Positions 16,778 through 25,821 of a stretch of DNA of 64,000 nucleotides are shown here, piece after piece (positions within the stretch are counted from its first letter, which is position 1; the number at the start of each line of letters is the position of its first letter). The stretch spans positions 1 to 64,000 of the forward strand of contig JALHLU010000002.1 in the NCBI GenBank assembly GCA_022844345.1. The letters are read 5' to 3'. This DNA comes from Hyphomonadaceae bacterium (GTDB taxonomy: Bacteria > Pseudomonadota > Alphaproteobacteria > Caulobacterales > Hyphomonadaceae). The translations under genes and the position numbers were made by a program. Below the pieces are notes generated by a model that had not been told where the DNA came from, did no database searches, and saw nothing but the letters and a program-made list of their open reading frames with translations.

Positions 16778-17974
16778 ATGGACGTCCAGTTCACGCCTGA
16801 AGAGATTGCCTTCCGCGAAGAGGTGCGCACCTTCCTGGAGACGGAATACCCCGCCGAGCTGCGTGGCAAGTATTCGCGGGATGAGTATTCCAAGGAGGAC
16901 TTTCTCCTCTGGCAGAAGACGCTGCACAAGCGTGGCTGGGGCGCGCCGGCCTGGCCCAAGCAGTATGGCGGCACGGGCTGGACCGCGACGCAGAAGTACA
17001 TTTTCCAGGAAGAGTGCGCGCGCGCCGAGACGCTGCCGATTCCGCCGTTTGGCATGAGCATGCTGGCGCCGGTGCTGATGGCGTTCGCGAGCGAGGAGCA
17101 GAAGGCCCACTACCTGCCGCGCATCATCGAGGGCACGGATTTCTGGTGCCAGGGCTATTCCGAGCCGGGCGCCGGCTCCGACCTTGCTTCTCTGAAGACC
17201 AAGGCCGAGCGGGTGGGCGACCACTACATCATCAACGGCCAGAAGACATGGACGACGCTGGGCCACTTCGCCGACTGGATTTTCGTGCTGTGCCGCACAG
17301 ACGCCACGGCCAGGAAACCGCAGGAAGGCATCAGCTTCATCCTGGTCGACATGAAGACGCCGGGCGTGGAAGTGCGCCCGATCATCACCATGGATGGCGG
17401 TCACGAGGTCAACGAGACCTGGTTCACTGACGTGAAGGTTCCGGTCGCGAACCTGGTGGGCAAGGAAAATGAAGGCTGGACCTACGCCAAGTATCTCCTG
17501 GCGCACGAGCGCACGGGGATTGCCGGCGTCGCCCGCTCCAAGAAGGGCATCGAGCGGCTGCGTGAGATTGCTTCGGTGGAGCTGGACGCAGGCCAGCCGA
17601 TCATCCGCAATCCCGACTTCGCCAAGAAGATTTCCGAACTGGAGATCGACCTGACGGCGCTGGAATACACCGAGCTTCGGACTCTGGCGCGTGAGAGCCA
17701 GGGCAAGGGACCCGGGCCGGAAAGCTCGATCCTAAAGATCAAGGGCACCGAGATCCAGCAGCGCATCACCGAGCTGACGCTGGAGGCGGTGGGCGTCTAT
17801 GGCGCGCCGTATTTCCGCGGCTTCCCCAAGGACGGCGACAACATGTTCCCGATCGGACCGGACTACGCGCACCTGACGGCGCCGATGTATGCAAACATGC
17901 GCAAGACGTCGATCTATGGCGGCTCGAACGAAATCCAGCACAACATCATCGCGAAGATGGTGCTTGGGCTCTGA
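16778..17974 (+). CDS. acyl-CoA dehydrogenase, large subunit (PimC-like)
   Basis: A 398-residue flavoenzyme that introduces an alpha-beta double bond into an acyl-CoA, passing electrons to FAD. The N-terminal helical domain starts DVQFTPEEIAFREEV. The FAD/substrate signature CQGYSEPGAGSDLASL is at about residues 125-140, and a conserved KTWTT lies near 155. The likely catalytic base is the Glu in LLAHERTG (about 245), the position used by isovaleryl- and long-chain-type enzymes; the alternative C-terminal site reads IYGGS, lacking Glu. It resembles the large partner of two-subunit pimeloyl-CoA-type dehydrogenases. The second subunit is encoded at 18764, after a short membrane protein gene. 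Confidence 0.9.
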   Translation: MDVQFTPEEIAFREEVRTFLETEYPAELRGKYSRDEYSKEDFLLWQKTLHKRGWGAPAWPKQYGGTGWTATQKYIFQEECARAETLPIPPFGMSMLAPVLMAFASEEQKAHYLPRIIEGTDFWCQGYSEPGAGSDLASLKTKAERVGDHYIINGQKTWTTLGHFADWIFVLCRTDATARKPQEGISFILVDMKTPGVEVRPIITMDGGHEVNETWFTDVKVPVANLVGKENEGWTYAKYLLAHERTGIAGVARSKKGIERLREIASVELDAGQPIIRNPDFAKKISELEIDLTALEYTELRTLARESQGKGPGPESSILKIKGTEIQQRITELTLEAVGVYGAPYFRGFPKDGDNMFPIGPDYAHLTAPMYANMRKTSIYGGSNEIQHNIIAKMVLGL

Positions 17975-18064
17975 GATGCGTTGCCGGTCGAACGATGCTA
18001 GGCTCCCGCGATAACAGGCCCCCGAAAGAGGGGCGCCCCCGGCTGGGGGTAAGGGGAGGGACAC

Positions 18065-18709
18065 ATGACGGCTGCGAAAGCGGGCAACTTCGCTATCTGG
18101 CTAGTGATCATGCTGCTGTCGGTGGGCGTCGGCGGTTACGCGCTGTATTTCGTGGCCACTGGGTTTGCGGAAATGCCGCTGCAGAACCCGATGTTCGAGC
18201 CGTATGGCTTGCAGGTTCACATCGCCGCGTCGGGCGTCGCCATGCTGGTGGGCGCCTTCCAGTTCTTCAAGCCGCTGCGCGCCAAGGCGCCCGTGCTGCA
18301 TCGCTGGATCGGCCGGATCTATGTGGCGGCCTGCGTGGTTGGCGGGGTGGCGGGCGGGATCATCGCGCTGTCGTCGACGGCCGGGCCGATCGCGGGCTGG
18401 GGTTTTCTTTCGCTCGCGCTGCTGTGGGTCCCGTTCACGCTTCTGGCGCTGGCGGCGGCGATGCGCCGGGATTTCGTGGCTCACGAACGCTGGATGATCC
18501 GCTCCTTCGCGTTGACGTTCGGGGCGGTCACCCTTCGCATCTATCTGCCGATCGCGATCATCCAGAACCAGGGCGCGTTTCCGGTGGAAGCCTATCAGGC
18601 GATTGCCTGGCTCGCCTGGGTCCCCAACCTGATCGTCGCCGAGTTGTTCATCGCCACGTTACGCAAGCCCCGGCGACCCAAGGTCGCGCCGGGGGCAAGT
18701 GTGGCCTGA
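18065..18709 (+). CDS. DUF2306 membrane protein
   Basis: A 214-residue protein with about six membrane segments (for example FAIWLVIMLLSVGVGGYALYF and LQVHIAASGVAMLVGAFQFF). It has the DUF2306 hallmarks: a conserved His in LQVHIAA, LHRWIGRIYV, and the motif RRDFVAHERWMIRSFALTF. The conserved His residues inside the membrane hint at haem or metal binding, but the function is not known. A strong GGGAGGG precedes the ATG at 18065. It sits between the two acyl-CoA dehydrogenase subunit genes on the same strand, so it could be part of their operon or pass electrons from them; that link is only positional. Confidence 0.8.
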   Translation: MTAAKAGNFAIWLVIMLLSVGVGGYALYFVATGFAEMPLQNPMFEPYGLQVHIAASGVAMLVGAFQFFKPLRAKAPVLHRWIGRIYVAACVVGGVAGGIIALSSTAGPIAGWGFLSLALLWVPFTLLALAAAMRRDFVAHERWMIRSFALTFGAVTLRIYLPIAIIQNQGAFPVEAYQAIAWLAWVPNLIVAELFIATLRKPRRPKVAPGASVA

Positions 18710-18763
18710 CGCTGTTGCACCATCCCAAAGCCTGCCCCTAGAAGGGGTTCGAGGAGACTTTCC

Positions 18764-19900
18764 ATGGATTTCAGCTTCACCTCCGAACAGGACATGCTGC
18801 GCGATACGGTCGCGAAGCTGGTGGCCCAGCAGTATGATTTCGACACGCGCCGGAAAGTCGCGAAGTCGGACGCCGGCTGGCGTCCCGAAATGTGGGCGCA
18901 GTTCGCTGAACTGGGTCTTCTCGGCGCGGCGTTCTCGGAGGCCGAAGGCGGCTTCGGCAGCGGCCCGATCGAGGCCATGATCGTGATGGAAGAATTCGGC
19001 AAGGGCCTCGTCATCGAGCCCTACCTTCAGACCGTGGTGATCGGCGGCAACTTCCTGCGCCATGGCGGGACGGATGCGCAGAAGGAAGAACTGATCCCCT
19101 CGCTGATCGGCGGCGAGACCATCTTCGCGTTTGCCTATTCCGAGCCGAAGTCGCGCTATGACCTGCACGATGTGTCGACGACTGCGAAGAAGGATGGCGC
19201 GGGTTATGTGCTGAACGGCCACAAGGCCGTGGTGCTGGGCGCGCCGTTTGCGACGCACCTGATCATCACCGCGCGCACGTCTGGCGGGCAGCGCGACACG
19301 GGCGGCGTCTCGGTGTTCATCGTGCCCAAGGGCGCGAAGGGCGTGACGACGCGCGATTATCCGACCGTGGACGGCCTGCGCGCTTCGGAAGTGTATTTCG
19401 AGAACGTGGCGGTGGGCGCCGAGGCTCTGGTTGGCGCGGCCGACAACGGCCTCGCGCTGACCGAGAAGGTTGTCGACAACGCGATCGCTGCGCTGTGCGC
19501 CGAGGCGGTGGGCTGTTTCAAGGTTCTCAACGAGGCGACCATCTCCTACGCCAAGCAGCGCAAGCAGTTCGGCCAGCCGATCGCCAACTTCCAGGTTCTG
19601 CAGCACCGCATGGTCGACATGTTCATGGCGGCCGAGCAGGCGGCCTCGATGACGTTCATGGTGACGCTGAAGCTCGATGAGGCCGACAAGGCGCGGAAGA
19701 TGGCGGCGTCGGCGGCCAAGGTCCAGATCGGCAAGGCGGGCAAGCTGATCAGCCAGGACGCGGTTCAGATCCATGGCGGCATGGGCATGACGGACGAACT
19801 CAATGTCGGCCACTTCTTCAAGCGCGTGACGATGATCGAGAGCCAGTTCGGGAACACCGACTGGCACCTGCGCCGGTATACGGAGCTGTCGGCTTCGTAG
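18764..19900 (+). CDS. acyl-CoA dehydrogenase, small subunit (PimD-like)
   Basis: A 378-residue acyl-CoA dehydrogenase-fold protein starting MDFSFTSEQDMLRDTV, behind GGAG. The central sequence AYSEPKSRYDLHDV replaces the usual 'SEPxAGSD' loop, and no clear catalytic Glu is visible at either known position. The C-terminus carries QIHGGMGMTDELNVGHFFKRV, typical of FAD-binding tail regions. It resembles the small, probably non-catalytic partner of PimC-type enzymes. Together with the gene at 16778 it should form an alpha-beta dehydrogenase acting on dicarboxylic, branched or ring-containing acyl-CoAs. The exact substrate is unknown. Confidence 0.88.
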   Translation: MDFSFTSEQDMLRDTVAKLVAQQYDFDTRRKVAKSDAGWRPEMWAQFAELGLLGAAFSEAEGGFGSGPIEAMIVMEEFGKGLVIEPYLQTVVIGGNFLRHGGTDAQKEELIPSLIGGETIFAFAYSEPKSRYDLHDVSTTAKKDGAGYVLNGHKAVVLGAPFATHLIITARTSGGQRDTGGVSVFIVPKGAKGVTTRDYPTVDGLRASEVYFENVAVGAEALVGAADNGLALTEKVVDNAIAALCAEAVGCFKVLNEATISYAKQRKQFGQPIANFQVLQHRMVDMFMAAEQAASMTFMVTLKLDEADKARKMAASAAKVQIGKAGKLISQDAVQIHGGMGMTDELNVGHFFKRVTMIESQFGNTDWHLRRYTELSAS

Positions 19901-19925
19901 GACTCAGACGTTTGCAGCATCGAAG

Positions 19926-19957
19926 CGCCGGGTTCGCGATGCGGGCCCGGCGTTTCT
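19926..19957 (+). terminator. Rho-independent terminator after the acyl-CoA dehydrogenase operon
   Basis: A 7-bp GC stem (CGCCGGG / CCCGGCG) at 19926-19952 is followed by TTTCT, 25 bases after the stop of the small-subunit gene. This is a good candidate for the end of the 16778-19900 transcription unit. Confidence 0.6.
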
Positions 19958-20073
19958 GCAGTTGCATTTGAAGTGTACGCTAGGGCAGGTATTGTAAGCG
20001 CCTAACGAGCATAGGATCATTGGCCTATGCGCGCTGCGGGGGTTCCGCGCGACAATTGAGGGGACGCAGTACC

Positions 20074-20358
20074 ATGAAGGTCATCGCCATTACATCGATC
20101 GTGGCGGCTGTCGCGGCGGCCACGCTGCTGATCTCGCCGTCGCTGGCATCGCCGTGCGCGCCGTCGGAAGCGGCGCCTGAGATGATGTCGCCGGAAGCCC
20201 CGGACGAAGCCTGGGGTTGTATCTACACAGGCCCCTTGAACAAGAAGCTCTGCGTCGAAGTCACCAAGACGTTTTGCTTCAACAGCGCGATGTTTCTGTC
20301 TGGTCGCTGGTATGAAGGCGAAACTTGCGACGACCTTGAGGCGCGCGGGGCCTACTGA
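20074..20358 (+). CDS. small exported Cys-containing protein
   Basis: A 94-residue protein. ATG 20074 follows GAGGGG and starts a signal peptide (MKVIAITSIVAAVAAATLLI, cleaved near SLAS). The mature part is about 70 residues with five cysteines (PCAPSE, WGCIYTG, LCVEVTKTFCFN, ETCDDLE). This suggests a compact disulphide-bonded periplasmic protein. I recognise no family. It stands alone between the acyl-CoA dehydrogenase genes and the convergent RNase D gene, which ends 38 bases downstream. Confidence 0.65.
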   Translation: MKVIAITSIVAAVAAATLLISPSLASPCAPSEAAPEMMSPEAPDEAWGCIYTGPLNKKLCVEVTKTFCFNSAMFLSGRWYEGETCDDLEARGAY

Positions 20359-20395
20359 CGCGCGTTAGTGCGGACCCGTGGCTGACGCGGAGCGC

Positions 20396-21577
20396 TCAGA
20401 CCTCGACGATCTTCACGCCCTTGGGCGAGGCGGCCAAGGCGATCTTGCCGGTCTTCAGCTTGAGCGCCTTTTCGCCGAAGACTTCGCGGCGCCAGCCTTT
20501 GAGGGCGGCGATGTCGGGGTTGGTTTCGCGGGCCAGTGTTTCGATGTCGGCGGCGTTGGCGATGAGGCGGGTGGCGACGCCGGCGTCGTCTGACACCTGC
20601 TTCAGCAGGACCTTCAGGAGTTCGACGATCGCGCCGGGCGGCGGGCCGGATGATTCCTGGCGCTCGACGACGGGGGCGTACTTGTCCGGATCGTCGAGGG
20701 CCTCGTTGATCGCCACGATGAGGCCGGCGCCGTGGCGGGACTTGGCGAAGCCCTGCTGCACGCCGCGCATGCGGTCGAGTGCTTCGAGGGTGCGCGGTTT
20801 CTGCTGGGCGATTTCCTGGATGGCGTCGTCTTTCAGGATGCGGCCACGCGGCTTGTCGGTTTCCTGCGCCACGCGCTCGCGCCAGGCCGAGACGTTGGCG
20901 AGGACGGCGAGATAGTCGCTGCGGTACTTGCGGATCTTCTGACGCTTCCAGGCGTCAGCCGGATCGAAGGAGTAGTTCTCCGGATCGACGAGGGCGGCGT
21001 GTTCGTCCGCAATCCAGTCGAGGCGGTCCTGGCTCTGCAGCTTGTCGTGGAGGATGCGGTAGATGCGGCGGAGGAAAGTGACGTCGCCGCGCGCATATTC
21101 GAGTTGTTTGGTGGAAAGCGGGCGGCGGGCCCAGTCGGTGAACTGGGACGATTTGTCGACCGTGCCCTTCACGACGCGGGCGACGAGGTTCTCGTAGGAG
21201 ATCGAGTCGCCAAGGCCCGCGGCCATGGCGGCGATCTGGGTGTCGAAGACTGGGGCCGGGGTCGTGCCGATAAGGCGGGTGAAGATTTCGAGGTCCTGGC
21301 GGGCGGCGTGGAAGACTTTGACGCGGGTGGTGTCGGCCAGGAGGTCGAGCAGGGGCTTGAGGTCGATGTCCCTGGCCAGCGGATCCACCATGCAGTCAAA
21401 ATCGTCGGTGGCGAGCTGGATCAGGCAGACCTGGGGCCAATAGGTCGATTCGCGATGGAATTCGGTGTCGACGGCGATGAAGTCGCCCTTGGCGAGCTCG
21501 GCGCAGGCGGCTTCGAGGGCCGGGGTGTCGCTAACCAGGCGGAGTTCGGAGGGCTGGTCTTTATTCGTTTCTGGCAA
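20396..21577 (-). CDS. rnd: ribonuclease D
   Basis: A 3'-to-5' exoribonuclease involved in trimming tRNA 3' ends. The DEDDy exonuclease domain shows FIAVDTEFHRES (Exo I), VKVFHAARQDLEIF (Exo II) and LEYARGDVTFLRRIY (Exo III, catalytic Tyr and Asp). An HRDC domain and a helical C-terminus follow. The start is not certain: TTG 21577, 10 bases after GGAG, gives 393 residues, close to the family norm. An upstream start at 21652 adds 25 unlikely residues. It is divergent from aspS, with 127 bases between these starts. It ends convergently with the small exported protein gene. Confidence 0.9.
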   Translation of the reverse strand: MPETNKDQPSELRLVSDTPALEAACAELAKGDFIAVDTEFHRESTYWPQVCLIQLATDDFDCMVDPLARDIDLKPLLDLLADTTRVKVFHAARQDLEIFTRLIGTTPAPVFDTQIAAMAAGLGDSISYENLVARVVKGTVDKSSQFTDWARRPLSTKQLEYARGDVTFLRRIYRILHDKLQSQDRLDWIADEHAALVDPENYSFDPADAWKRQKIRKYRSDYLAVLANVSAWRERVAQETDKPRGRILKDDAIQEIAQQKPRTLEALDRMRGVQQGFAKSRHGAGLIVAINEALDDPDKYAPVVERQESSGPPPGAIVELLKVLLKQVSDDAGVATRLIANAADIETLARETNPDIAALKGWRREVFGEKALKLKTGKIALAASPKGVKIVEV

Positions 21578-21704
21578 CGGACCGGGGCTCCAGGATCGGG
21601 TCGCTCCCCGATATTGACAAGTTCGTTGGCGACATGCGCTTGTCCGCCCCAACGATCAAGCAATTTCCCGCCAGTTTTGCCGGAATAACAGGAGTTTCGC
21701 CCCG

Positions 21705-23489
21705 ATGCATGCCTACAGGACGCATACCTGCGGCCAGCTGCGCGGGAGCCATGTCGGCAATACCGTCCGGCTGTCGGGCTGGGTGCACCGCAAGCGGGAC
21801 CTTGGCGGCCTGCTGTTTATCGACCTGCGCGACCATTACGGGATCACCCAGTGCGTGGTGACGCCCTCCAACCCGCATTTCGGGAAGCTGGAGCGGATCC
21901 GGGTCGAGTCGGTCATTTCGGTTACGGGCGAGGTTGTGGCGCGCGATCCGGGGACGGTGAACGCGGCGCTGGCCACGGGCGAGATCGATCTCAAGGTTCA
22001 GGAACTGGTCGTGCTGTCGGAAGTGGCCGAGGAGCTGCCGCTGCCGGTGTTTGCCGAGCCGGAATATCCCGAGGACGTGCGCCTGAAATATCGCTTCCTC
22101 GATCTGCGGCGCGAGACGCTGCATGCGAACATCGTGACGCGCACGAAGGTGATCGCCTCGATGCGCAGGCGGATGCACGAGACGGGGTTTACGGAATACT
22201 CGACGCCGATCCTGACAGCGTCGTCGCCCGAGGGCGCGCGCGACTTCCTTGTGCCGAGCCGGATTCACCAGGGCAAGTTCTTCGCGCTGCCGCAGGCGCC
22301 GCAGCAGTACAAGCAGCTGCTGATGGTGGCGGGGTTTGACCGCTACTTCCAGATTGCGCCTTGCTTCCGCGATGAAGACCCGCGCGCCGACCGTCTGCCG
22401 GGCGAATTCTACCAGCTCGATCTGGAGATGAGCTTCGTCACGCAGGAAGACGTGTGGGACACGATGGAGCCCGTGCTGCGCGGCGTGTTCGAGGAGTTCG
22501 GCGGGGGCAAGCCGGTGACGCAGAAGTTCCCGCGCATTCCGTATGACACGGCGATCCGCAAATACGGATCGGACAAGCCGGACCTGCGCAACCCGATCGA
22601 GATGGACAAAGTCTCGGAGCATTTCCGCGGGTCGGGCTTCAAGGTGTTCGCCGGCATGCTGGAGAAGGACGCCAAGAACGAGGTGTGGGGCATTCCCGCC
22701 AAGGGCGGCGGCAGCCGCGCCTTCTGCGACAAGATGAACTCCTGGGCGCAGCAACAGGGCCAGCCGGGGCTTGGCTACATCTTCTGGCGCGAGGGCGAGG
22801 AAGGCGGCGCGGGACCGGTCGCCAAGAACATCGGACCCGAGCGTGCGGAGGCTATTCGCCAGCAGTTCGGGCTGAAGGTGGGCGACGCGGTGTTCTTCAC
22901 CGCAGGCGATCCGAAGGCGTTCTACAAGTTCGCGGGCGAGGCGCGGAACCGCGTGGGCGCCGAGCTTGGCCTGACGCAGCCGGGCCAGTTCGCCTGCTGC
23001 TGGATCGTGGACTTCCCGTTCTATGAGTGGAGCGAGGAAGAGAAGAAGGTCGACTTCGCGCACAACCCCTTCTCGATGCCACAGGGCGGGCTGGAGGCGC
23101 TGAACTCGGGCGTTGATCCGCTGAGCCTGAAGGCGTTTCAGTACGACATGGTCTGCAACGGCTACGAGATCGCGTCGGGCTCGATCCGGAATGCGAGTCC
23201 GGAGACGATGGTGCGGGCGTTCGAGATCACGGGTCTGACCAAGGACGACGTGGAAGCGCAGTTCGGCGGCATGTATCGCGCGTTCCAGTTCGGGGCGCCG
23301 CCGCATGGTGGCATGGCCGCTGGCGTTGATCGCATCGTCATGCTTGTCTGCGGGGTGCAGAACCTGCGCGAGATCACGCTGTTCCCGATGAACCAGCAGG
23401 CGCAGGACCTTCTGATGGGCGCGCCCAGCGAGGCCGCCATGAAGCAGCTGCGCGAGCTTGGACTGAGGGTCGTCGCCGACAAGAAGTAA
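21705..23489 (+). CDS. aspS: aspartyl-tRNA synthetase
   Basis: A 594-residue class II synthetase charging tRNA-Asp; in organisms that lack AsnRS it may also charge tRNA-Asn, which cannot be judged here. The N-terminal OB fold ([21 protein letters not shown]) binds the anticodon. Motif 2 is [10 protein letters not shown] (about residue 225), preceded by the flexible-loop text [22 protein letters not shown] (seen in two parts). Motif 3 is [13 protein letters not shown] near 535. A GAD domain lies in the middle, as in bacterial-type AspRS. GGAG at 21691 supports ATG 21705. The gene is followed by a small lipoprotein gene 20 bases on. Confidence 0.96.
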   Translation: MHAYRTHTCGQLRGSHVGNTVRLSGWVHRKRDLGGLLFIDLRDHYGITQCVVTPSNPHFGKLERIRVESVISVTGEVVARDPGTVNAALATGEIDLKVQELVVLSEVAEELPLPVFAEPEYPEDVRLKYRFLDLRRETLHANIVTRTKVIASMRRRMHETGFTEYSTPILTASSPEGARDFLVPSRIHQGKFFALPQAPQQYKQLLMVAGFDRYFQIAPCFRDEDPRADRLPGEFYQLDLEMSFVTQEDVWDTMEPVLRGVFEEFGGGKPVTQKFPRIPYDTAIRKYGSDKPDLRNPIEMDKVSEHFRGSGFKVFAGMLEKDAKNEVWGIPAKGGGSRAFCDKMNSWAQQQGQPGLGYIFWREGEEGGAGPVAKNIGPERAEAIRQQFGLKVGDAVFFTAGDPKAFYKFAGEARNRVGAELGLTQPGQFACCWIVDFPFYEWSEEEKKVDFAHNPFSMPQGGLEALNSGVDPLSLKAFQYDMVCNGYEIASGSIRNASPETMVRAFEITGLTKDDVEAQFGGMYRAFQFGAPPHGGMAAGVDRIVMLVCGVQNLREITLFPMNQQAQDLLMGAPSEAAMKQLRELGLRVVADKK

Positions 23490-23509
23490 CGTCAATCGAG
23501 GGGACACGC

Positions 23510-23782
23510 ATGAAGCGGTTGGTTGCTGGTGGTGTAGTGCTGGCGCTGGCCGCGTGTGCGGGTGGTCCTGATGTCGATGTGACGGCGCTGGCGGATGGGC
23601 GGTTTCTGTATGCGACCGTGCCCGCTGGCGAGTTGCCTGAGCCCGATGTGATGGGGACGGCGATCGAAGAGGGCGAGGTGCGTTGCCAGAAGGAAGGCAA
23701 GACGGCCCAGCTGGATTCCGCAACCGTCACGCGCGACGGCAAGAATTTCGACGAGCACTTCTATACGTGCGTCGCGCCGTAG
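23510..23782 (+). CDS. small lipoprotein
   Basis: A 90-residue protein with a lipoprotein signal peptide: MKRLVAGGVVLALAACAGG, lipobox LAAC. After Cys19 the mature part is short and acidic, with two further Cys (VRCQKEGK, YTCVAP) that may pair. The ATG follows GAGGGG. It begins 20 bases after aspS on the same strand and may be read through from it. No family is recognised. Confidence 0.7.
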   Translation: MKRLVAGGVVLALAACAGGPDVDVTALADGRFLYATVPAGELPEPDVMGTAIEEGEVRCQKEGKTAQLDSATVTRDGKNFDEHFYTCVAP

Positions 23783-23803
23783 AGCTTCGGCCCTATCGAT
23801 AGA

Positions 23804-23905
23804 CCCCCTCCGTCACGCCGCGAAGACGCGGCGCGCCACCTCCCCCAGTCGCGTGGCGACTGGTGGAGGCAAGAGCGTTGCATCTTCGCGGCGTGACGGA
23901 GGGGG
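23804..23905. repeat. 102-bp nested inverted repeat (long hairpin element)
   Basis: Outer arms of 25 bases at 23804-23828 and 23881-23905 pair at 24 of 25 positions. Inside them, a second stem (about 23838-23851 with 23855-23869) pairs at 13 of 14. The whole could fold into one long cruciform or RNA hairpin. It lies in the 413-base gap between the lipoprotein and the ParA-like gene. GC-rich palindromes of this look, starting CCCCCTCCGTCACGC, are scattered as repeats in many alphaproteobacterial genomes; here only one copy was seen. The rest of the gap (23906-24195) shows nothing else I can support. Confidence 0.7.
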
Positions 23906-24195
23906 CCATCGGTGAGGCCCCCCCACTTCATCAGGGTTGATGCGTAGTTAGGTACGTAAATGTCTGGTGCTGCGTTTGCGCGCTAAGGATGCTGGAGGGC
24001 ATGCCGTAAACCTTGTCGGAGGCTTGTGGCGCAAGGGTTTCTGGCGTGTTGGCGCGAAGGTGGATTCACATTCATCGATCTCAACGGGATCGGTCGAATT
24101 CAACCGGACTGCCTAAGCCTGCATAAAAACGCTGCGCCCACCTTTCCCCTGACTGCGCCGCATCAGGGCTGGCGGTGGCGGGCTGGGAGAGGGCT

Positions 24196-25200
24196 ATGAC
24201 CGACGGCGTGCGCGTTCTGGTGTTTGCGTCCCAGAAGGGCGGTTCGGGCAAGACAACCCTGTCTGGCCACATTGCAGTTGAAGCGGAGCGAACGGGCGAT
24301 GGGCCTGTGGCGCTGATCGATACGGACCCGCAGGGGTCGCTGGCGAAGTGGTGGAATGCCCGGGCGGCGTCGACACCGGCATTTGCACAGGCATCGCTGG
24401 ACGAGCTGGATGCGTGTCTTGATCACCTGAAGGCAGTTGGGTTCAAGCTGATTGTTATCGATACGCCGCCTGCGGTGACGCAGACGATTGCGCACGTTGT
24501 GAAGCGGGCGGACCTGGTTGTGGTGCCGACGCGGCCGAGCCCGCATGACCTGCGCGCCGTTGGGCCGACGGTGGACATTGCCGACACGCTGAACAAGCCG
24601 CTGGTGTTCGTAGTGAACTCGGCCACGGCGCGGGCGCGGATCACGTCGGAGACGGCGGTGGCGCTGTCACAGCATGGCGTGGTGGCGCCGGTGACGTTGC
24701 ACCATCGCGTGGACTTTGCGGCCTCGATGATCGACGGGCGGACGGTGGGCGATATCCAGCCGGAGTCGAAGTCGGCGCTCGAAGTTGCGGCGTTGTGGAT
24801 GTACCTGCGCGGACGGCTGGCCAAGCTTTATGGCGGGATGGATGCGCATTGGGCCGAGAAGGCGCGCGCCGATTTCTCGACGGCTGTGCTGACCCCGGAA
24901 GGGCCGCTGTTGCCAGCGGCGGCAGTGAGCGCAGAAGACGATGAGGACTGGGAGGCGGACCTGCCAGCGTGGGCGAGCCTGGCGGTGGCGAATGCGACCG
25001 GGGCCGGGAACAGGCGGCGTGCGGCTGATCCTGCGCCGCGAGGCAATGGCGTGGCGGCGGCCCACAAGGCGGCGACTGCCGTGCTTGAGCCGCCGGAGGA
25101 ACGCAACCAGCTGGAGCGCCGGCGTGGCGATCGTGGGCCGCCTCCGGGCCAGCCTGACAGGCGCCAGGCCCGTGTGTTCGGCCGGCGACCAACGCACTGA
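24196..25200 (+). CDS. ParA/MinD-family ATPase
   Basis: A 334-residue protein. The deviant Walker A is QKGGSGKTT (residues 13-21), Walker A' is ALIDTDPQGSLAKWW, and Walker B is KLIVIDTPPA (about 93). These are the marks of ParA-type dimerising ATPases that position DNA or protein cargo on the nucleoid. After about residue 215 the sequence becomes low-complexity and Arg/Pro-rich (EPPEERNQLERRRGDRG), possibly non-specific DNA binding. The chosen ATG 24196 follows GGGAGAGGG; an in-frame start 21 bases upstream has no site. The gene ends 11 bases before the putative DNA-binding partner. It is not next to parB or an origin here, so it is an orphan ParA. Confidence 0.88.
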   Translation: MTDGVRVLVFASQKGGSGKTTLSGHIAVEAERTGDGPVALIDTDPQGSLAKWWNARAASTPAFAQASLDELDACLDHLKAVGFKLIVIDTPPAVTQTIAHVVKRADLVVVPTRPSPHDLRAVGPTVDIADTLNKPLVFVVNSATARARITSETAVALSQHGVVAPVTLHHRVDFAASMIDGRTVGDIQPESKSALEVAALWMYLRGRLAKLYGGMDAHWAEKARADFSTAVLTPEGPLLPAAAVSAEDDEDWEADLPAWASLAVANATGAGNRRRAADPAPRGNGVAAAHKAATAVLEPPEERNQLERRRGDRGPPPGQPDRRQARVFGRRPTH

Positions 25201-25211
25201 GGCGGCCGCCC

Positions 25212-25811
25212 ATGTCCCATCCCTTTGCATCGCTGAGCGCCAGCCTGCTTGCCCGCAAGGGCGAGGCGAAGCCGTCGCAGGAACCCGTATTCGGATCGAA
25301 GCCGTGGCAGCCGCCGGTGGTTCCGGCGCCGCTGTCTCAGCCCCGGCCCCCCGCCGCGCCACCCCCGGCCGCCGCGGCTTCGATGCCTGTGGCGCCCGCT
25401 GCTGGGGCTGCGTCTGCCGTTCTGACTGCAGCCGCAATGGCGCCGGCCGACGCCAAGGTGAAGCTGAGCGAGGTGGCGTCTGTATGGCCATCGCCCCCGG
25501 CGAAGCCTGTTCACACCGTGGAGGTCGATGTGGCGGGCTGGCAGCCTGCGCGGGATGTGCAGCCGGCAACGCCGGTCAATCCCAATACGCCGATCAAGAC
25601 GACGATCCGCCTGACGCATGCGCAGGTGAGGGCGGTGAAGCTGGCGGCGTTGCTGCTGGACCGGCCGCAGCAGGAAATCCTGACGGCTGGCTTGCTGGGG
25701 CGGCTGGAAGCGATTGCGTGTTCGGACCTTGCGAACTGCAACTGCTTCAAGGCGGTAATGGAGGGGTTGAGGTCGCCTGAGCCGGTGGGGGAGTTGCCGC
25801 TGGCCTATTGA
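25212..25811 (+). CDS. hypothetical protein with putative C-terminal ribbon-helix-helix domain (ParA partner?)
   Basis: A 199-residue protein with a long Ala/Pro-rich, probably disordered N-terminal half. Its compact C-terminal domain starts NTPIKTTIRLTHAQVRAVKL. A strand with alternating Thr/Arg followed by two helices (VRAVKLAALLLDRPQQEILTAGLLGRLEAI) fits the ribbon-helix-helix DNA-binding fold, a common form of centromere-binding partner for ParA. This is my reading of the pattern and not a recognised family. Two Cys pairs (ACSDL, CNCF) follow. The gene is 11 bases after the ParA-like gene, so the two are likely co-expressed and may act together. Confidence 0.6.
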   Translation: MSHPFASLSASLLARKGEAKPSQEPVFGSKPWQPPVVPAPLSQPRPPAAPPPAAAASMPVAPAAGAASAVLTAAAMAPADAKVKLSEVASVWPSPPAKPVHTVEVDVAGWQPARDVQPATPVNPNTPIKTTIRLTHAQVRAVKLAALLLDRPQQEILTAGLLGRLEAIACSDLANCNCFKAVMEGLRSPEPVGELPLAY

Positions 25812-25821
25812 GGCGATGGCC

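Noticed and set aside
21561-23723. 720-codon open frame on the minus strand
   Set aside because: Antisense to aspS, Arg/His-rich composition typical of a shadow frame.
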